This document shows positions 6,654 to 8,363 of a DNA stretch of 8,363 bases, piece after piece. Position 1 is the first letter of the stretch. Every line of letters begins with the position of its first letter. The DNA is from Rhizobium sp. LCM 4573 (GTDB lineage Bacteria > Pseudomonadota > Alphaproteobacteria > Rhizobiales > Rhizobiaceae): assembly GCF_001854865.1 (NCBI RefSeq), contig NZ_MDDW01000028.1:502489-510851 (forward strand). Direction: 5' to 3'. The notes below the pieces were generated by a model. The model did no database searches. It was given only the letters and a program-made list of their open reading frames with translations, and was not told the DNA's origin. The translations under genes were made by a program, and so were the position numbers.

Positions 6654-7703
6654 ATGAGCTGGCAACCGGCGGCAAACCGCTACGAGACCATGAAGTACAA
6701 CCGCTGCGGCCGCTCCGGCCTCAAGCTGCCGGCGATCTCGCTGGGTCTCTGGCACAATTTCGGTGGCGATACGCCCCATGAGCGTAAGCAGGCGATCGTC
6801 CGCAAGGCCTTCGATCTCGGGATTACCCATTTCGATCTCGCCAACAATTACGGCCCGCCGCCCGGCAGCGCCGAAATCGCCTTCGGAGAGATCCTGCGCA
6901 ACGATTTCGCCGGCTATCGCGACGAACTCATCATCTCCTCCAAGGCGGGCTACAATATGTGGCCGGGTCCCTATGGAGAGTGGGGCAGCCGCAAATACGT
7001 GATCTCCTCGTGCGACCAGAGCCTGAAGCGCATGGGGCTCGATTATGTCGATATCTTCTATTCGCACCGCTTCGATCCCGATACGCCGCTGGAGGAGACC
7101 TGTGGCGCGCTCGATCACATCGTGCGTTCGGGCAGGGCGCTCTATATCGGCATCTCCTCCTACAATTCGAAGCGCACCCGCGAGGCGGCGGCGATCCTCA
7201 AGGAGCTCGGCACGCCGATCCTCATCCACCAGCCGAGCTATTCCATGATCAACCGCTGGGTCGAGGAGGACGGGCTTCTCGACGCGCTCGATGATCTCGG
7301 CATCGGCTCGATCGTCTTCTCGCCGCTGGCGCAGGGCATGCTGACGTCGAAATATCTCGCCGGCATTCCGGAAGACAGCCGCGCCGCTCAGGGCAAGTCG
7401 CTGCGCTCCGAATTCCTGAACGAGAAGAACATCGAGAACCTCCGCGCCTTGAACGCGATTGCCGAAAAGCGCGGCCAGACCTTGGCGCAGATGGCGATCG
7501 CCTGGGTCTTGCGCGGCGGGCGTGTCACCACGGCACTGATCGGCGCCAGCCGGCCAGAACAGGTGGAAGATTGCGTCAAGGCGCTGGAGAAGCCCGATTT
7601 CACGACAGAGGAATTGGTCGCGATCGACGTTCACGCCAAGGAAGCGGACATCAATCTCTGGGCCGCTTCGGCCGAGCGCAAGGGCCCCGAGCGCAGGCAT
7701 TGA
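6654..7703 (+). CDS. yghZ: Aldo/keto reductase, YghZ-type (L-glyceraldehyde 3-phosphate reductase family)
   Basis: This 349-residue cytoplasmic NADPH-dependent reductase closely resembles E. coli YghZ along its whole length as I recall that protein (RSGLKLPAISLGLWHNF near the start, FDLANNYGPPPGSAE, KAGYNMWPGPYG). The aldo/keto reductase tetrad is complete: D61, Y66, K97 and H138. The C-terminal cofactor-binding segment IGASRPEQVE lies at 296-305. YghZ reduces L-glyceraldehyde 3-phosphate and other aldehydes, so a role in sugar-aldehyde reduction or detoxification is likely, but the substrate here is inferred. ATG 6654 is chosen because GGGGAG at 6641-6646 is 7 bases upstream. The frame is open back to 6597, but that extension crosses the terminator-like hairpin and has no homology-like character. 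The gene follows the dehydrogenase by 72 bases and is followed by a repeat and a xylosidase. Confidence 0.93.
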   Translation: MSWQPAANRYETMKYNRCGRSGLKLPAISLGLWHNFGGDTPHERKQAIVRKAFDLGITHFDLANNYGPPPGSAEIAFGEILRNDFAGYRDELIISSKAGYNMWPGPYGEWGSRKYVISSCDQSLKRMGLDYVDIFYSHRFDPDTPLEETCGALDHIVRSGRALYIGISSYNSKRTREAAAILKELGTPILIHQPSYSMINRWVEEDGLLDALDDLGIGSIVFSPLAQGMLTSKYLAGIPEDSRAAQGKSLRSEFLNEKNIENLRALNAIAEKRGQTLAQMAIAWVLRGGRVTTALIGASRPEQVEDCVKALEKPDFTTEELVAIDVHAKEADINLWAASAERKGPERRH

Positions 7704-7715
7704 TGGCGGGGAATG

Positions 7716-7758
7716 TGCCCCTCACCCTAACCCTCTTCCCGTTCTAACGGGGAGAGGG
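7716..7758. repeat. Solo palindromic repeat arm, same family as the element at 2031-2170
   Basis: The first 13 bases, TGCCCCTCACCCT, are identical to the reverse complement of the right end of the 140-bp element (2158-2170). The next bases also align (AACCCTCTTCCCG against GGCCCTCTCCCCG). The copy contains one hairpin with 13-bp arms at 7731-7743 and 7746-7758, perfect except for one G-T pair, with an A/T-containing centre instead of the GC centre of the other copy. No second arm or opposite terminal repeat follows, so this is a half or solo unit. It lies in the 110-base gap between the reductase and the xylosidase. It could act as a 3'-end stabiliser or weak terminator, but there is no T-run directly after it. 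Confidence 0.8.
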
Positions 7759-7800
7759 GAGATAGCTTTTACGACGCTGCGGTCGAGCAATTTCAAACCG

Positions 7801-7806
7801 AGGAGG
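7801..7806 (+). promoter_or_regulatory. Strong ribosome binding site deciding the xylosidase start
   Basis: AGGAGG is a full Shine-Dalgarno match. It lies 1 base before ATG 7808 but 7 bases before the in-frame GTG 7814. Spacing therefore supports GTG 7814, and the resulting N-terminus ([15 protein letters not shown]) begins where this family usually begins. Confidence 0.75.
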
Positions 7807-7813
7807 AATGTTC

Positions 7814-8363
7814 GTGATCCGCAACCCGATCCTGCCGGGCTTCAATCCGGACCCGTCCATCTGCCGCGTCGGCGAGGATTACTACATCGCCACTTCCACC
7901 TTCGAATGGTATCCCGGCGTGCAGATCCATCATTCGCGAGACCTCGTGAACTGGACGCTGGTGCGCCGGCCGCTGGAGCGCGCAAGCCAGCTCGACATGC
8001 GCGGCAATCCCGATAGCGGCGGCATATGGGCGCCGTGCCTGTCCTATGCGGATGGCCTGTTCTGGCTCGTCTATACCGACGTCAAGCGCATCGACGGCAA
8101 CTTCAAGGACGCACACAATTACATCGTCACCTCGCCGACGATCGAGGGCGAATGGTCCGATCCGGTCTATGTGAATTCCTCCGGTTTCGATCCCTCGCTC
8201 TTCCATGACGACGATGGTCGCAAGTGGTTCCTCAACATGCAGTGGAACCACCGCAGGGAGGAGCTTGCCGCATCCAGGCACCCGGCCTTCGACGGCATCC
8301 TGCTGCAGGAATGGGACCCGACGGCCAGGGCTCTGAAAGGTCCGGTCAGGAACATCTTTGCCG
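7814..8363 (+). CDS. Beta-xylosidase, glycoside hydrolase family 43, 3' partial
   Basis: About 183 N-terminal residues of a GH43 beta-xylosidase are visible; the frame is open to the right edge. These inverting enzymes release xylose (some also arabinose) from xylo-oligosaccharides. The opening [17 protein letters not shown] supplies the catalytic base D13, [22 protein letters not shown] (26-47) is a hallmark stretch of the family, GGIWAPCL (69-76) follows, and GFDPSLF (124-130) carries the pKa-modulating D126. The spacing of these residues matches the Selenomonas xylosidase (D14, D127) as I recall it. The acid glutamate, expected near 186, falls just outside the window. No signal peptide is seen, so it should act in the cytoplasm on imported substrate. 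Full members are roughly 530 residues with a C-terminal concanavalin-like domain, so most of the gene is missing here. ATG 7808 is the alternative start. Confidence 0.93.
   Translation, partial: MIRNPILPGFNPDPSICRVGEDYYIATSTFEWYPGVQIHHSRDLVNWTLVRRPLERASQLDMRGNPDSGGIWAPCLSYADGLFWLVYTDVKRIDGNFKDAHNYIVTSPTIEGEWSDPVYVNSSGFDPSLFHDDDGRKWFLNMQWNHRREELAASRHPAFDGILLQEWDPTARALKGPVRNIFA

Noticed and set aside
5460..7700. A 746-codon open frame on the minus strand across the dehydrogenase and reductase genes
   Set aside because: It is antisense to two clearly conserved proteins, rich in Arg, Ala, Asp and Glu as expected from high-GC shadow frames, crosses the intergenic hairpin, and shows no recognisable domain.
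6583..7787. CGGTCGAG occurs in both gaps, at 6583-6590 and 7780-7787, as a possible operator
   Set aside because: Eight bases shared twice in a GC-rich sequence is weak, it is not palindromic over a usable length, and no regulator gene is visible to support it.
7759..7800. A dedicated promoter for the xylosidase
   Set aside because: The region is somewhat more A/T-rich, but I could not find a convincing pair of -35 and -10 boxes.

Overview
The window looks like an accessory sugar-utilisation locus from a Rhizobiales alphaproteobacterium (Rhizobium/Agrobacterium/Shinella/Ensifer type). This is judged from the high-GC coding sequence with strong third-position G/C, the CUT1 sugar transporter style, and GC-rich palindromic intergenic repeats of the kind common in rhizobial genomes. 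The species cannot be fixed from the sequence. All seven genes lie on the + strand. The first is cut by the left edge and the last by the right edge. No stretch over 300 bases lacks a gene.

Layout. Positions 1-900 hold the 3' part of a CUT1 ABC sugar permease, followed after 4 bases by its ATPase (905-2014). A 175-base gap then holds a 140-bp composite palindromic repeat (2031-2170). Next comes a tight catabolic block: a cytoplasmic GH2 beta-mannosidase (2190-4634), a TIM-barrel sugar isomerase/epimerase-like protein (4663-5424) and a Gfo/Idh/MocA dehydrogenase (5448-6581), with gaps of 28 and 23 bases. A terminator-like hairpin (6604-6631) separates these from a YghZ-type aldo/keto reductase (6654-7703). 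A second, solo copy of the repeat arm (7716-7758) precedes a GH43 beta-xylosidase that starts at about 7814 and runs off the end.

How the genes fit together (inference): the ABC system imports a plant-derived beta-mannoside and/or xyloside oligosaccharide. The two glycosidases have no signal peptide and so would cut it in the cytoplasm. The dehydrogenase, the isomerase-like protein and the aldo/keto reductase would then oxidise, rearrange or reduce the sugars. The dehydrogenase plus TIM-barrel pair also resembles known oxidative (3-keto) glycoside-cleavage systems, so an oxidative route beside the hydrolytic one is possible but unproven. The substrate-binding protein, the other permease and any regulator are not visible and probably lie upstream.

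The most unusual non-coding structure is the 140-bp element at 2031-2170. It has matched 9-bp ends that enclose four consecutive hairpins, and it sits inside the apparent operon immediately before a gene with a poor ribosome binding site. I see no wholly new protein system here.
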